A DNA stretch of 64,000 nucleotides from positions 682,001 to 746,000 of the forward strand of contig NZ_CP080528.1 of assembly GCF_024746815.1 (NCBI RefSeq). Direction: 5' to 3'. Each line of letters opens with the position of its first letter. The first letter of the stretch is position 1. This document shows positions 63,649-64,000 of the stretch, piece by piece. The stretch comes from Mesorhizobium sp. AR07 (GTDB lineage Bacteria; Pseudomonadota; Alphaproteobacteria; Rhizobiales; Rhizobiaceae). The notes beneath the pieces were generated by a model, which was not told the origin of the DNA, did no database searches, and worked only from the letters and a program-made list of their open reading frames with translations. The position numbers were made by a program, and so were the translations under genes.

Positions 63649-64000
63649 TTATTCGGGATTTCCCGGCGCATTATTTCCCCGGATGAGCAGCGAGCTATAG
63701 GCCGAGCGCTGTTTAACCGGTCTCGACCCAAACGGTTCGGCAACTGCTCCAGGATACATTCGTTCGTGGATCTGGCGCGCCAGGGCAATGGCGCGCTCAT
63801 AATCGCCGTCCAGGTGGACGCGCAACATTGCATCGTCAAGCTCGGTCACCGCGGTGCTCGATCCAATGGAGACCGGGGGAGTGCTCGTCAGCGCGACAAG
63901 CCGCATGGCAAAATCAATGTCGCTGATAATGCATAGGCCGGCTCTGTCGTTGTCCTCGATACAAATCGCGCTGATGTCATGTTGATCAAGAAGCACACGG
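63649..64000 (-). CDS. Unrecognised gene, 5' end beyond the window
   Basis: The frame is open from the window edge and ends at 63649. It reads RVLLDQHDISAICIEDNDRA, then SDIDFAMRLVALTSTPPVSI, AMLRVHLDGDYERAIALARQ and SRPVKQRSAYSSLLIRGNN. The stretch with a helical ...LDGDYERAIALARQI... near the C-terminus faintly recalls the end of dihydrodipicolinate synthase-like proteins, but the match is too weak to name a family. It may be a complete gene continuing outside the window, or a remnant. Confidence 0.4.
   Translation of the reverse strand, partial: RVLLDQHDISAICIEDNDRAGLCIISDIDFAMRLVALTSTPPVSIGSSTAVTELDDAMLRVHLDGDYERAIALARQIHERMYPGAVAEPFGSRPVKQRSAYSSLLIRGNNAPGNPE

Noticed and set aside
1..64000. 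tRNA, rRNA, nod, nif or plasmid replication genes
   Set aside because: None was recognised on either strand by reading; a symbiosis replicon remains an inference from IS content and catabolic genes only.

Overview
The window looks like an accessory replicon or genomic island of a GC-rich alphaproteobacterium. A rhizobial symbiosis plasmid or island is the best guess: the IS families (IS21, IS91, IS110, IS256, IS481, IS630, ISKra4, ISAzo13, IS1182, rve/ISNCY types) and the catabolic genes resemble what I recall from such replicons. No nod, nif, rep, tra, rRNA or tRNA gene was seen, so the assignment is inference.

About three quarters of the sequence is mobile DNA, much of it nested. 1-3.0 kb: ISL3, rve-type and IS481 remnants. 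4.7-8.6 kb: ISKra4 and IS21 debris, then a complete group II intron with its maturase behind a small stem-loop. 8.7-13.9 kb: an IS91-type element whose transposase is split by a recombinase-in-trio (RIT) element. 14.2-16.3 kb: an IS110 gene split by an intact IS256 element. 16.3-20.1 kb: three interleaved IS21 elements. 20.1-21.7 and 29.6-31.2 kb: two apparently identical inverted IS1182 copies. 23.6-26.0 kb: a decayed ISNCY element and scrambled IS5 pieces. 33.4-35.7 kb: an IS481 gene split by ISAzo13. 35.7-40.5 kb: a serine-recombinase gene split by another serine-recombinase element. 40.9-45.1 kb: an intact IS91 pair and IS110 genes. 45.2-51.1 kb: an IS21 element whose istB is split by a second RIT element. 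51.1-57.6 kb: more IS21 nesting, rve and IS110 remnants.

The non-mobile genes form a catabolic set. They are an M24-fold hydrolase (3.4 kb), a class III aminotransferase (22 kb), a CitE-like acyl-CoA lyase (26 kb), an aldehyde dehydrogenase (27.2 kb), an AtuA-like gene and a DUF4387 gene (both broken), a class I fumarase-type hydratase (31.5 kb), and a polyamine/opine-type ABC importer (57.9-62.1 kb). Another aminotransferase fragment lies at 63 kb. Together they suggest uptake of an amino compound, transamination, aldehyde oxidation, and hydration plus lyase cleavage of a C4-C5 dicarboxylate. At least two steps are inactivated, so the pathway is probably decaying.

The most unusual structural signal is shared by the two RIT elements. 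Each carries, at one end only, a TAATG...CATTA palindrome bounded by inverted copies of a 5-bp core that matches the host target. In both trios the third recombinase gene is frameshifted. Removing each element at its 5-bp repeat restores the interrupted host transposase gene exactly.
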